A stretch of 50,225 nucleotides of DNA, taken from positions 1 to 50,225 of the forward strand of contig JAATFX010000132.1 of NCBI GenBank assembly GCA_015654925.1, given 5' to 3'. A model generated the notes under the pieces. The model was not told the DNA's origin, searched no databases, and saw nothing but the letters and a program-made list of their open reading frames with translations. Source of the stretch: Enterobacterales bacterium (GTDB lineage Bacteria > Pseudomonadota > Gammaproteobacteria > Enterobacterales > Enterobacteriaceae). The translations under genes and the position numbers were made by a program. Shown here one piece after another: positions 8,071 to 16,379 of this stretch; positions within the stretch are counted from its first letter, which is position 1; each line of letters starts with the position of its first letter.

Positions 8071-8106
8071 GCAAAAAAAAACAAGCACCGGGTGCTTGTT
8101 TTTTTG
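8071..8106. terminator. Bidirectional terminator between yafD and mltD
   Basis: AACAAGCACC (8080-8089) pairs with GGTGCTTGTT (8091-8100), flanked by eight or more A residues on the left and a T run to 8105 on the right. It serves the converging yafD and mltD transcripts. Confidence 0.92.
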
Positions 8107-8118
8107 CCTGGAAAACGC

Positions 8119-9483
8119 TCAGGAATCCGATGCCTTGCCGTTTACGAACAGCGTCAGCTTGATGCCTGGCTGCAAGTTCCTGGCGTTGTCCAGCGCGCCG
8201 TTCCAGCGCATAACGTCGCGAATGTCGACATTATGCCGTTTGGCGATGCTGGCCAGGGAATCACCTTTACGTACCTGGTAGGTGATGCTGCTATTGCTGG
8301 TGCCGTTATTGGCCACCTGCAACGACTGCCCAATCTTCAGGTTATTGCCCGAACGCAAATTGTTCCATTTCATCAGGTCGCTGGTCTTGAGGTTCAGACG
8401 TTTGGCGATGCTCGAAAGCGTATCGCCGGAACGCACCTGATATTTAGCGCCGCTCGCTGCCGTATCCGCCAACTGGGTTGACTGCACGGCGGCAATATCA
8501 CCCTCGGCCAAAGAGTCCCTTAGCTGTGAAGCGTGGGATTTCGGCAGCATGATATAGTGCGGACCATTTGGTGCGGTTACGTTACGTTTATAGCCGGTGT
8601 TATAGCTTTTCAACTTAGTTAACGATAATCCCGCCATTTCCGCCGCCTGGGTCAAGCCAATCTGCTGACCCACTTCCACCCGCGCCAACGCATGGTCGTT
8701 ATTGCTTTTCGGCAACACAACACCGTATTGTTTGCTATTCTTAATAATATTACTAAGCGCTAGCATTTTCGGGATGTAAATCGTCGTTTCACGGGGCAGC
8801 GACAACGCCCAAAAGTCAGTGGATAATCCCTTGGCTTTATTGGACTTTATCGCTTGCATGATTCGCCCTTCGCCGCTGTTATAAGCCGCGATGGTTAACA
8901 GCCAATCGCCGTCAAACATACGATTAAGACGCTGCATCATATCAAGCGCAGCGGTGGTGGATGCGACGACGTCACGACGGCCGTCATACCATTGGTTTTG
9001 CTTTAAACCATAGTTCCTACCTGTTGTCGGCACAATCTGCCAAAGGCCAGCCGCGTTGGAGGCTGATGTTGCCTTGGGATCAAAAGCGCTCTCCACTATG
9101 GGTAGCAGTACCAGTTCCATCGGCATTTTGCGTTGCTTTATCTGCTCGACAATCCAGTACATGTACGGCTCTGCCCGTAATGTTACATCGTGGAGATAGC
9201 TCTTGTTGTGTAAATAACGCTTTTTCTGTTCGCGGATCCGGGCGTTTTCCGGTATCTGCATCTTCAGCTCGTCGCTAATGAAGTTCCACAAATCGGGTTG
9301 CGCGGGGCTTGAATCATCAAGCCATCGCGCCGAGGTCGCTCGGCCGTCTGTGTACTTTCCTGCTTCACCTTGACCTGCCGAAGAAACACTCTGTGCATGC
9401 TGTTCGGGTGGAGAATCGTCCGGCCTGGACGACTGGCAACCCACGAGCAAGACCGAGGCGATTAAGATCGCATGAGTCTTCAT
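8119..9483 (-). CDS. mltD: MltD, membrane-bound lytic murein transglycosylase D
   Basis: A 454-residue lipoprotein that cuts peptidoglycan between MurNAc and GlcNAc to form 1,6-anhydro ends. The lipobox 'LLVGC' (Cys16) is visible. The transglycosylase domain has the catalytic Glu in 'PIVESAFDPKATS' and the goose-lysozyme-like 'AAGLWQIVPTTGRNYGL', 'IAAYNSGEGR'. Two LysM peptidoglycan-binding repeats follow at the C-terminus, starting 'YQVRSGDTLSSIAKRL' and 'YQVRKGDSLASIAKRH'. Length and layout agree with E. coli MltD. It sits next to gloB, as in E. coli, but is transcribed separately (70-base gap). Confidence 0.96.
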   Translation of the reverse strand: MKTHAILIASVLLVGCQSSRPDDSPPEQHAQSVSSAGQGEAGKYTDGRATSARWLDDSSPAQPDLWNFISDELKMQIPENARIREQKKRYLHNKSYLHDVTLRAEPYMYWIVEQIKQRKMPMELVLLPIVESAFDPKATSASNAAGLWQIVPTTGRNYGLKQNQWYDGRRDVVASTTAALDMMQRLNRMFDGDWLLTIAAYNSGEGRIMQAIKSNKAKGLSTDFWALSLPRETTIYIPKMLALSNIIKNSKQYGVVLPKSNNDHALARVEVGQQIGLTQAAEMAGLSLTKLKSYNTGYKRNVTAPNGPHYIMLPKSHASQLRDSLAEGDIAAVQSTQLADTAASGAKYQVRSGDTLSSIAKRLNLKTSDLMKWNNLRSGNNLKIGQSLQVANNGTSNSSITYQVRKGDSLASIAKRHNVDIRDVMRWNGALDNARNLQPGIKLTLFVNGKASDS

Positions 9484-9553
9484 CTGTATGTCAATAGTTG
9501 CTTAAAAGACAGGCAATAATACTTTGAACATTCCTACATTACAACTAAAACCT

Positions 9554-10306
9554 TTAGAAATGATCCTTCTTCTCCCGTAATAAGGCGAAAATGCGCCATT
9601 CCTCGTCCAACGCATGATGTGGGTCTAATTTGTTTTGTAAATCAACGTCATGGCAGCGTAAGAAAAGGTTAATTTTACCCTCTAAATGTAGCGTTGTGGG
9701 CAGGCTGGCTTGGTTTTTTGCCCGTAACTGCTTAATTTTACGTTCATGAGCGACGATCTCTGGGTCTTGGGGCAAAATCGCTCTGGCAAAGGCCAAATTG
9801 GCTAACGTATACTCATGGGCGGCACAAATGAGCGTATCGGGTGGAAGCTGTTTAACTTTTTGAAAAGACTCATACATTTGCTTCGGCGTTCCTTCAAATA
9901 GCCGGCCGCAGCCCGCGGAAAACACCGTGTCGCCGCAAAATAGATAGGGCGCGCTATAAAAACCCACATGACCGAGGGTATGGCCGGGAAAAGCCAGCAC
10001 GGAAAAGGCCATATCCAGTACCTGGACGGTGTCTCCTTCCCCGACGATGTGCCCGGCGCCTTTGCCGGCGGTTTCCCTGGGGCCGTAGACGGGCACATCA
10101 AAACGGGCCAGCAAGGCGGGGACGCCGCCCACATGATCGTGATGATGATGGGTTAATAAAATGGCCTTAAGGGTCAAGTGGCGCTCCGCCAGCGCGGCGA
10201 ACACCGGCTCGGCTTCACCGGGGTCGACGATGATGCATTCCTGCTGGTCGTTTTGCAAAAGCCAAATGTAATTGTCCTGGAATGCGGGAATACTGATAAG
10301 ATTCAT
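9554..10306 (-). CDS. gloB: GloB, hydroxyacylglutathione hydrolase (glyoxalase II)
   Basis: Hydrolyses S-lactoylglutathione to D-lactate and glutathione in methylglyoxal detoxification. The 250-residue metallo-beta-lactamase-fold protein has the binuclear metal motif 'LLTHHHHDHVGG' (about 50-61), the later His of 'FPGHTLGHVGF', the bridging Asp in 'LFCGDTVFSAGCGR', and 'AAHEYTLANLAFA' in the substrate region. Length equals E. coli GloB. It is divergent from yafS with 48 bases between, and co-oriented with mltD. Confidence 0.96.
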   Translation of the reverse strand: MNLISIPAFQDNYIWLLQNDQQECIIVDPGEAEPVFAALAERHLTLKAILLTHHHHDHVGGVPALLARFDVPVYGPRETAGKGAGHIVGEGDTVQVLDMAFSVLAFPGHTLGHVGFYSAPYLFCGDTVFSAGCGRLFEGTPKQMYESFQKVKQLPPDTLICAAHEYTLANLAFARAILPQDPEIVAHERKIKQLRAKNQASLPTTLHLEGKINLFLRCHDVDLQNKLDPHHALDEEWRIFALLREKKDHF

Positions 10307-10354
10307 TGTTCACCTCTGTTAATTTATTTTATGGCACTAAGAAGATAGTCAAAC

Positions 10355-11092
10355 ATGAAACCAGCGCAAATCACCCAGCCTATCATCGCGCCAACCTCAT
10401 GGGACGACCTCCCATACGGAGAGAACTATCGCCGGGCGTTGGAGGCCAGCCTGCTCCCTTGGTGGCCTAAATTATTCGGGTTTCATTTGCTGAAGATTGG
10501 CGCGCTCAGCGCGGGGATCGACACGCAAAGCTGTGCCGTTTCGCACCAGGTCAATGTCGGCATCAAAGGGAACGACCTGCACGTAATCGCCGACCCTTTC
10601 CAATTGCCGTTCGCCAATAAGTCCACGGATGCCTGCCTGCTGGCGCACACCCTGTCCTACACCTCCGATCCGCATCGCCTGCTGCGGGAGGTGGACCGGG
10701 TGCTGATTGACGACGGTTGGCTGATTATCACCACCTTCAATCCGGTGAGTTTGCTGGGACTGGGCAAATTATGCCCGATTGTGCAGCGCAGGCAGCCTTA
10801 TCGCAGCCGGATGTATACCCAGATGCGCTTACTGGACTGGCTGAGCATCCTTAACTTCGAAGTCTTGCACCGCTCGCGTTTTCAAGTACTGCCCTGGCGC
10901 CGCCGCGGCGGACGCCTGCTGAGCGAGCATTTGCCCGCCATTGGCTGTCTGAGCGTAATCGTGGCGCGCAAACGCACCTTCCCGCTCACGCTTAATCCGT
11001 TAAAAAGCAAAACGCTCAAGGCTTCCGTGCGGCGAACCGTGGGCGCCGCCAGCCGTGACAGCTGGCGGGACCGTTACTTCTCCGGCTGGTAG
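10355..11092 (+). CDS. yafS: YafS, class I SAM-dependent methyltransferase-like protein
   Basis: A 245-residue protein of the small methyltransferase family (Methyltransf_11 type). It keeps the acidic region around 'NDLHVIADPFQLPFANKSTDACLLAHTLSY', where the cofactor adenine is bound, but the usual Gly-x-Gly-x-Gly loop is degenerate ('KIGALSAGID'). The substrate is unknown. The position between gloB and rnhA and the 19-base tail-to-tail overlap with rnhA are the same arrangement as in E. coli. Confidence 0.9.
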   Translation: MKPAQITQPIIAPTSWDDLPYGENYRRALEASLLPWWPKLFGFHLLKIGALSAGIDTQSCAVSHQVNVGIKGNDLHVIADPFQLPFANKSTDACLLAHTLSYTSDPHRLLREVDRVLIDDGWLIITTFNPVSLLGLGKLCPIVQRRQPYRSRMYTQMRLLDWLSILNFEVLHRSRFQVLPWRRRGGRLLSEHLPAIGCLSVIVARKRTFPLTLNPLKSKTLKASVRRTVGAASRDSWRDRYFSGW

Positions 11093-11541
11093 CCGATATC
11101 CTCAAACGCCGGGTTACACGCCGCGCTGCGCGCCAACTCATCGCAGCGCTCGTTTTCCGGATGGCCGGCATGGCCTTTAACCCAGTCCCAGCGCAAGACA
11201 TGGGTTTGGATGGCTAAATCCAGCCGCTGCCACAGGTCCACATTTTTAACCGGTTTTTTTTCCGCCGTTTTCCAGCCGCGTTTTTTCCAGTTATGAATCC
11301 ATTGCGTAATGCCCTGGCGCACATATTGGCTATCGGTGCTGATCACCACTTCGCAGGGGTCTTTGAGCGCTTCCAGCGCCACGATCGCCGCCATCAGCTC
11401 CATGCGGTTGTTGGTGGTGAGCCGGTAACCGGCGCTAAAAATTTTTTCATGCTGCTTATAACGCAGGATGGCACCGTAACCGCCCGGGCCGGGATTGCCC
11501 AGGCAAGATCCATCGGTGAAAATTTCTACCTGTTTCTGCAT
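11074..11541 (-). CDS. rnhA: RnhA, ribonuclease HI
   Basis: Removes RNA from RNA-DNA hybrids. All four catalytic acids are present: Asp in 'IFTDGSCLGN', Glu in 'NNRMELMAA', Asp in 'STDSQYVRQG' and Asp in 'NERCDELARSA'. The basic protrusion 'WKKRGWKTAEKKPVKN' is present. The ATG at 11539-11541 gives 155 residues, the E. coli length; the open frame extends further upstream, but that extension overlaps dnaQ and has no family resemblance. It is divergent from dnaQ with 45 bases between, the classic rnhA-dnaQ arrangement with overlapping promoters. Confidence 0.97.
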   Translation of the reverse strand: MQKQVEIFTDGSCLGNPGPGGYGAILRYKQHEKIFSAGYRLTTNNRMELMAAIVALEALKDPCEVVISTDSQYVRQGITQWIHNWKKRGWKTAEKKPVKNVDLWQRLDLAIQTHVLRWDWVKGHAGHPENERCDELARSAACNPAFEDIGYQPEK

Positions 11542-11586
11542 CTCTGGTAGACTACCTTCATGTGAAAAAAAACAAGTCTGACATAA

Positions 11587-12354
11587 ATGAACGCTACGGG
11601 CACTGGAATTACGCGACAGATTGTTCTGGATACTGAAACCACCGGTATGAACAAACTGGGGATTCATTACGAAGGCCACAAGATTATCGAAATCGGCGCG
11701 GTGGAGGTGGTTAACCGCCGGCTCACCGGGCGGCACTTCCACGTTTACCTGAAACCGGATCGGCTGATCGACCCCGAGGCCTACAATATCCACGGTATCA
11801 GCGATGAATTCCTGGCGGATAAACCCACCTTCGAGCAGGTGGCCGACGAATTCCTCGAATTTATCCGCGGCGGCGAACTGGTGATTCATAACGCGCCGTT
11901 CGATATCGGCTTTATGGATTATGAGTTCGGCAAACTCAACCGGGGCATCGGTAAAACCGACACGTTTTGTAAAGTCACCGACAGCCTGCTGATGGCGCGC
12001 AAGCTGTTTCCCGGCAAGCGCAACAGCCTGGATGCGCTGTGCGATCGCTATTTGATCGATAATACCAAACGCACCCTGCATGGGGCGCTGCTTGACTCCG
12101 AAATTCTGGCGGAAGTCTATCTGGCCATGACCGGCGGCCAGACATCCATGCGTTTTTCCATGGAAGGTGAAAGCGGCCGGCGCAATGCGGACGGCGGCGA
12201 GAATATCCAGCGGGTCCAGCGCGCCCAGACGCAGCTAAAGGTGATCTACGCCAGCGATGAAGAAATGGCGGCCCATGAACACCGTCTCGATCTGGTGAAA
12301 AAGAAGGGCGGCAGCTGCTTATGGCGGCCGGAAAATGAGGCGCAATCCCAATAA
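11587..12354 (+). CDS. dnaQ: DnaQ, proofreading 3'-5' exonuclease (epsilon) of DNA polymerase III
   Basis: The 255-residue epsilon subunit has Exo I 'VLDTETTGMN', Exo II 'HNAPFDIGFMDYEF' and Exo III epsilon-type 'LHGALLDSEILAEVYLAM', which supply the DEDDh residues. The C-terminal tail, 'HEHRLDLVKKKGGSCLW', is the part that binds the polymerase alpha subunit. Length and C-terminus match the enterobacterial protein. It is followed after 135 bases by the second tRNA-Asp gene, as in E. coli (dnaQ-aspV). Confidence 0.97.
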   Translation: MNATGTGITRQIVLDTETTGMNKLGIHYEGHKIIEIGAVEVVNRRLTGRHFHVYLKPDRLIDPEAYNIHGISDEFLADKPTFEQVADEFLEFIRGGELVIHNAPFDIGFMDYEFGKLNRGIGKTDTFCKVTDSLLMARKLFPGKRNSLDALCDRYLIDNTKRTLHGALLDSEILAEVYLAMTGGQTSMRFSMEGESGRRNADGGENIQRVQRAQTQLKVIYASDEEMAAHEHRLDLVKKKGGSCLWRPENEAQSQ

Positions 12355-12429
12355 AATCATTTGCTCCGGCTGATAAAACAACGTTATGCCGAAATTATCG
12401 CCAAACGAGATGCCCGCGCGTGAAAAGCA

Positions 12430-12458
12430 TTGACGCGGCACGGTGCTAACCGTACTAT
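12430..12458 (+). promoter_or_regulatory. Sigma-70 promoter of the second tRNA-Asp gene
   Basis: TTGACG (12430-12435) and TACTAT (12453-12458) are separated by exactly 17 bases. A GC-rich stretch (GCCTCGC) follows the -10, as at growth-rate-regulated stable-RNA promoters. The predicted start is about 25 bases before the tRNA. Confidence 0.65.
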
Positions 12459-12489
12459 TCGCCTCGCTTTCCCGACAAAGCACATGTGC

Positions 12490-12566
12490 GGTGTGGTAGT
12501 TCAGTCGGTTAGAATACCGGCCTGTCACGCCGGGGGTCGCGGGTTCGAGTCCCGTCCACACCGCCA
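12490..12566 (+). tRNA. aspV: tRNA-Asp (anticodon GTC), second copy
   Basis: A complete 77-nt cloverleaf with encoded CCA. The acceptor stem is GGTGTGG paired with CCACACC. It is identical to the copy at 64-140 except for one acceptor-stem pair, C-G there and T-A here, a compensatory change. The place after dnaQ is that of E. coli aspV. Confidence 0.97.
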
Positions 12567-12803
12567 ATAAATTCCCAATGGGCTGCTGCGATTTCGCTGC
12601 GGCCCATGTTGTTTTTAATCGCATGGTTTTTTTGCCGGCCGATTCTCGACCTTACCCCGTTACTGTTCCGTTTTACCGGCCTATCTCCATGATGTCTAGA
12701 CACAAATTTCCGGCGCAAACCGCTTTCCCTTCATAATCCCGGTCGGATAGCCTATATTTTATAACGCTAAACTCCCATGCGGATCTAAATCAGGGCCAAT
12801 CAC

Positions 12804-14180
12804 ATGTCGCACCTGCCAGTCCCGGACGCTCATCACGCTCCCGCCATACCCCATCATGCCGGCAGTGACCCGGACATAACGCCGGCCGCTCCCGCTCCGG
12901 CGAAACCCGCCCACCTCATCACCCTGGCGTTAATCGTCATCTTAACCGGTATCGGCGCGGGCCTGGGCGGCATGCTGCTGGCCCTGTTGCTGCATGCCGT
13001 ACAGCATCTGGCCTATGGTTATAGTCTGCGCAACATTGTCAGTCCGGAAACTTTTTTGATGGGCGTGAGCGCGGCGCCGGGACAGCGGCGGGTAATGATT
13101 CTTACCCTGTGCGGATTGGTGGCGGGGATGGGCTGGTGGACCCTGTATCGCTTCGGCCGGCCGCTGGTCGGCATTAAGCGGGCGATTGCCGCGGATGCGC
13201 CGCTGATGCCCCCCGGCAGTACCTTGGCCCATGTATTGTTACAAATTATTACGGTCGCGCTGGGTTCTCCGCTGGGACGGGAGGTGGCGCCGCGGGAACT
13301 GGGGTCCATGCTGGGCGGATGGTTATCCCACTATGCCCGGCTGCCGCTGGACCAGCGGCGGCTGATTGTCGCCTGCGGCGCGGGCGCCGGTTTGGCGGCG
13401 GTCTATAATGTGCCGCTGGGCGGGGCGGTCTTCGTGCTGGAAGTCCTGTTGGCCGCCTTCAACTGGCCGGCGGCCATGATGGCCCTGACCGCTTGCGCCA
13501 TTGCCGCGTCCGTGGCCTGGTTTGGACTGGGAGCGGAATCCCAATATGTGGTGGCTCATTTTCCCGTGAGCGCCAGCTTGATGACGTGGTCGTTAGTCAC
13601 CGGTCCGCTATTTGGCCTGGCGGCCCATGGTTTCGTTAAATTGACCGCGGCGGCGCGGCGGGATGCGGCCCGCGGATGGCGGCTGCCGGTATTCGCATTG
13701 ATCAATTTTGTGATTATCGGCTGCCTGGCGGTCTGGCTGCCGCAACTGCTCGGTAATGGCAAGGGACCGGCGCAGCTGGGTTTTAGCAGCGCCCTGACGA
13801 TAGGCATGGCGGGGCTACTGCTGGTGCTTAAGGTGGCCATTACCGCCGCCACCCTGCGCGCCGGGGCCGAGGGCGGCCTGTTGACGCCCGGCTTGTCCAA
13901 TGGGGCGCTGTTGGCGGTGGTGCTGGGGGGATTATGGAGCTTGATCTGGCCCGGCGTGCCGATGGGGGCATTTGCCATTATCGGTGCCGCCGCGTTTTTG
14001 GCCACTTCGATGAATATGCCGATTACCGCGATTGTCCTGGTGACCGAATTTACCCGCATCGATCATGACTTTCTGGTGCCGATGGCCCTGGCGGTGGTGG
14101 GGGCAATGTGCGCCAGCAGGCTATGCGCCCGTTGGCCGCGATGGGGAAGAGGCGGAAAACCCGCGGATCAGCCTGCCTGA
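12804..14180 (+). CDS. ClC-family chloride channel or Cl-/H+ antiporter
   Basis: A 458-residue membrane protein with about ten or more hydrophobic segments and the ClC signature regions. The N-terminal anion region is replaced by 'GSPLGREVAPRELGSMLGG', which keeps the Gly-Arg-Glu core (with the gating glutamate) but has Val-Ala-Pro after it instead of Gly-Pro. 'CGAGAGLAAVYNVPLGGAVFVLEVLL' in the middle and 'AGAEGGLLTPGLSNGALLA' further on correspond to the other selectivity helices. The first 45 residues are rich in His, Pro and Ala and lack similarity. It is related in type to ClcB, but I cannot say which subfamily. It follows tRNA-Asp and is read in the same direction, probably on its own. 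Confidence 0.85.
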   Translation: MSHLPVPDAHHAPAIPHHAGSDPDITPAAPAPAKPAHLITLALIVILTGIGAGLGGMLLALLLHAVQHLAYGYSLRNIVSPETFLMGVSAAPGQRRVMILTLCGLVAGMGWWTLYRFGRPLVGIKRAIAADAPLMPPGSTLAHVLLQIITVALGSPLGREVAPRELGSMLGGWLSHYARLPLDQRRLIVACGAGAGLAAVYNVPLGGAVFVLEVLLAAFNWPAAMMALTACAIAASVAWFGLGAESQYVVAHFPVSASLMTWSLVTGPLFGLAAHGFVKLTAAARRDAARGWRLPVFALINFVIIGCLAVWLPQLLGNGKGPAQLGFSSALTIGMAGLLLVLKVAITAATLRAGAEGGLLTPGLSNGALLAVVLGGLWSLIWPGVPMGAFAIIGAAAFLATSMNMPITAIVLVTEFTRIDHDFLVPMALAVVGAMCASRLCARWPRWGRGGKPADQPA

Positions 14181-14200
14181 GCCGGCAGGTTGATGGCGCA

Positions 14201-14584
14201 TTAACCGGCGTATTGGGCGATGCCGTTGCCGAATGACCAGTTTTCTTTCTTAACTTCGATCAGATTGATAAACACATCTTCAAGAGAAACGCCCAGCGCT
14301 TCATGCAGGCCGCTGGCGATGCTTTTGTAGAGCGCCTTTTTCTGCTCGGTGCTGCGGCCTTCATTAAGGGTGATTTGAACGATTACCAGCTTATCGGTGC
14401 GATTGATGCCCAGATAACCGGCATCATAAATAAAATGATCGCCATCATGCTCGTTGAGAATCTGGAAATTGTCATGTTCGGGCACGTTAATGGCGCTTTT
14501 TAGCGATTGATATACCACCCTGCCGATGCGCTTAATGTAGGTGGGGTCGGGATTTTTCTTAATGTCGATACGGACCAAGGGCAT
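14201..14584 (-). CDS. Tautomerase-family protein (4-oxalocrotonate tautomerase-like, long form)
   Basis: The start at 14584 gives a protein beginning Met-Pro-Leu-Val-Arg-Ile, so that after Met removal Pro1, the catalytic base of the tautomerase superfamily, is at the N-terminus. The longer frame up to 14611 would bury this proline and is rejected. The 127-residue chain has two beta-alpha-beta halves; the second one, around 'LVIVQITLNEGRSTEQKKALYKSIA', has the usual tautomerase helix. 'SLEDVFINLIEVKKENWSFGNGIAQY' closes the fold. The substrate is unknown. It lies between the ClC gene (convergent, 20 bases apart) and the permease. Confidence 0.85.
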   Translation of the reverse strand: MPLVRIDIKKNPDPTYIKRIGRVVYQSLKSAINVPEHDNFQILNEHDGDHFIYDAGYLGINRTDKLVIVQITLNEGRSTEQKKALYKSIASGLHEALGVSLEDVFINLIEVKKENWSFGNGIAQYAG

Positions 14585-14711
14585 AATGTACTCCATAAAA
14601 AAGGGCGGCATGGCCTGCCATCGGGATATCGATGGCTAATAGTCAGCAATAGTAGATTATGACCAAACTCCATGCAACCGCCGCCGCGCGGGGATACCTT
14701 ATCGCCATGGC

Positions 14712-16223
14712 TTACTCTTTAGGGGCCGTCGCCACACCGGCATATCGCATATCAGGGCTGGCGACCCGATCGTGGCGGGCCAGATAACGATAGCAACCGC
14801 CGCCCAGAAGCACGCCGATAAACCAGCTGAAATTCGCCACCGGATGCATGCTCGGCGTGAAACTGATCGCCAGGCCGATGGCAACCGCCGGCGCCAATGC
14901 CATCACCGCCTTGGGATTAAAACCGTTGCGATACCAATAGCGGCCGGATGCCGTGGCGTTGAACAGGTCGTCCACCGAAATTTCGCCGCGCTTGATCAGA
15001 TAAAAATCCGCTACCAGAATGCCGAATAACGGGCCGATAAACGCGCCCAGCACGTCCAGGGTGTAATGAATCAGCTCCGGGGATTGGAACAGGTTCCAGG
15101 GCGTAAGCAATACCGACCCCACCGCGGCAATCATCCCCCCGGTGCGAAAGCTGATTTTCTGCGGGGAACAATTGGAAAAATCAAAGGCCGGGGAGACAAA
15201 GTTCGCCACGATATTGATACCGATGGTGGCGATAATCATGGTTAACAGTCCCAAGGCCACCGCCACGCTGCTGCCGACGCGGCTGACGGTTTCGATGGGA
15301 TCGGTGATCATCTGGCCGAACAGGCTTTGCGTGCCGGAAACGATGACCACGGTGACAATGGAAAACAGTAAAAAGTTAAAGGGCAGTCCCCAGCGATTGC
15401 CCCGGCGAATCTCGCCCATGGTTTTACCGTAGCGGGAAAAATCACCGAAGTTCAGCAGCGGACCGGAGAAATATGAGACCACCAGCGCCACGGCGGTCAG
15501 CATTTGCCAGGCCTGCTCGCCGCTGGACAGCGTTTTGCTGCTCAGGGTAAAAGAGATATTGCTCAAGCCGGTTTGGTAGAGTATCCAGCCCGCCAGCGCC
15601 AGCATCACCACGTAAACCGCCGGACCGGCGAAGTCGATGAAACGCTTGATGGCCGACATGCCGTGCCAAAAAACCATCGCCTGCAAAAACCACATCAGGC
15701 CAAAACAGATCCAGCCCAGCCCCGACAGGCCCAGCCAATGGCTTTGGGTCATGGGCTGCAACGCCGGGAAGAATTTCAGCAATACCAGCATCAGGGCATT
15801 GGCCGCCAGGAATGTCTGGATACCATACCAGGCGAAGGCGATCAGGCCGCGTATCACTGCGGGGATATTGGCGCCGAACACCCCGAACGCCTGCCGGCAA
15901 ATCACCGCGTAGGGCACGCCGGCCATCTGGCTCGGCTTGGCCACCAGGTTGGCGCAAATTTGCACGATGCAGATCCCCACCAGCAGGCATGATAATACTT
16001 GCCAGCTCGCCAGGCCAAGGGTGAAGAAACTGGCGGCAACCACATAACCGCCCATGCTGTGCACATCCGACATCCAAAATGAAAAAATATTGTACCAGCT
16101 CCAGGTTTGCTGCCGGGTAGGCGCGAGATCCTCATTGGTGAGCTTGGGGCTATAGTGGCTATGATCGACAGCCGCGCTGTTCGGGGACAGATATTTTGGG
16201 GACAGATGGTTACCGTTTGGCAT
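14712..16223 (-). CDS. hpxC: NCS1-family permease, probably for allantoin or a related ureide
   Basis: An approximately 503-residue, 12-helix transporter of the nucleobase-cation-symport-1 family (Mhp1/PucI/AllP type). Diagnostic parts are 'WSWYNIFSFWMSDVHSMGGYVVAA' in the first helix, 'QMAGVPYAVICRQAFGVFGANIPAVIRG' and 'GPLFGILVADFYLI' near the C-terminus. The start at 16223 has AGGAGC eleven bases upstream; the open frame extends ten codons further without support. It is divergent from a GntR regulator and next to ureide-degrading genes, so allantoin (HpxC-type) is the best guess. The substrate cannot be read from sequence. Confidence 0.82.
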   Translation of the reverse strand: MPNGNHLSPKYLSPNSAAVDHSHYSPKLTNEDLAPTRQQTWSWYNIFSFWMSDVHSMGGYVVAASFFTLGLASWQVLSCLLVGICIVQICANLVAKPSQMAGVPYAVICRQAFGVFGANIPAVIRGLIAFAWYGIQTFLAANALMLVLLKFFPALQPMTQSHWLGLSGLGWICFGLMWFLQAMVFWHGMSAIKRFIDFAGPAVYVVMLALAGWILYQTGLSNISFTLSSKTLSSGEQAWQMLTAVALVVSYFSGPLLNFGDFSRYGKTMGEIRRGNRWGLPFNFLLFSIVTVVIVSGTQSLFGQMITDPIETVSRVGSSVAVALGLLTMIIATIGINIVANFVSPAFDFSNCSPQKISFRTGGMIAAVGSVLLTPWNLFQSPELIHYTLDVLGAFIGPLFGILVADFYLIKRGEISVDDLFNATASGRYWYRNGFNPKAVMALAPAVAIGLAISFTPSMHPVANFSWFIGVLLGGGCYRYLARHDRVASPDMRYAGVATAPKE

Positions 16224-16318
16224 GGAACGTGCTCCTCTTAAACACCAACCCATAGGTAGACGATGAAAATCGTGGTCAAGGGAGAATTTGCAGGATTCAG
16301 GCCAAGAGTAAAAAATCG

Positions 16319-16370
16319 TGTATACAAAATATTTATATTACGTATACGATAAAATCTAAAAACGTATACA
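16319..16370. promoter_or_regulatory. Three-copy GTATAC operator array between permease and GntR regulator
   Basis: TGTATACA (16319-16326), CGTATACG (16341-16348) and CGTATACA (16363-16370) are three palindromes sharing GTATAC. Their centres are exactly 22 bases apart, about two turns of the helix, so all three face the same side of the DNA. FadR/FCD-type GntR proteins recognise GT...AC palindromes of this kind. The array lies in the divergent region, ending nine bases before the regulator start, so it probably serves autoregulation and control of the permease. Confidence 0.7.
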
Positions 16371-16379
16371 GGAGCGGCT

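Noticed and set aside
11542..12081. N-terminal extension of the rnhA frame to 335 codons
   Set aside because: It runs antisense through dnaQ; the 155-residue RnhA start at 11541 is conserved.
12319..12718. Reading frames antisense to the second tRNA-Asp gene
   Set aside because: They translate the reverse strand of a tRNA and its flanks, a known source of false proteins; no ribosome site.
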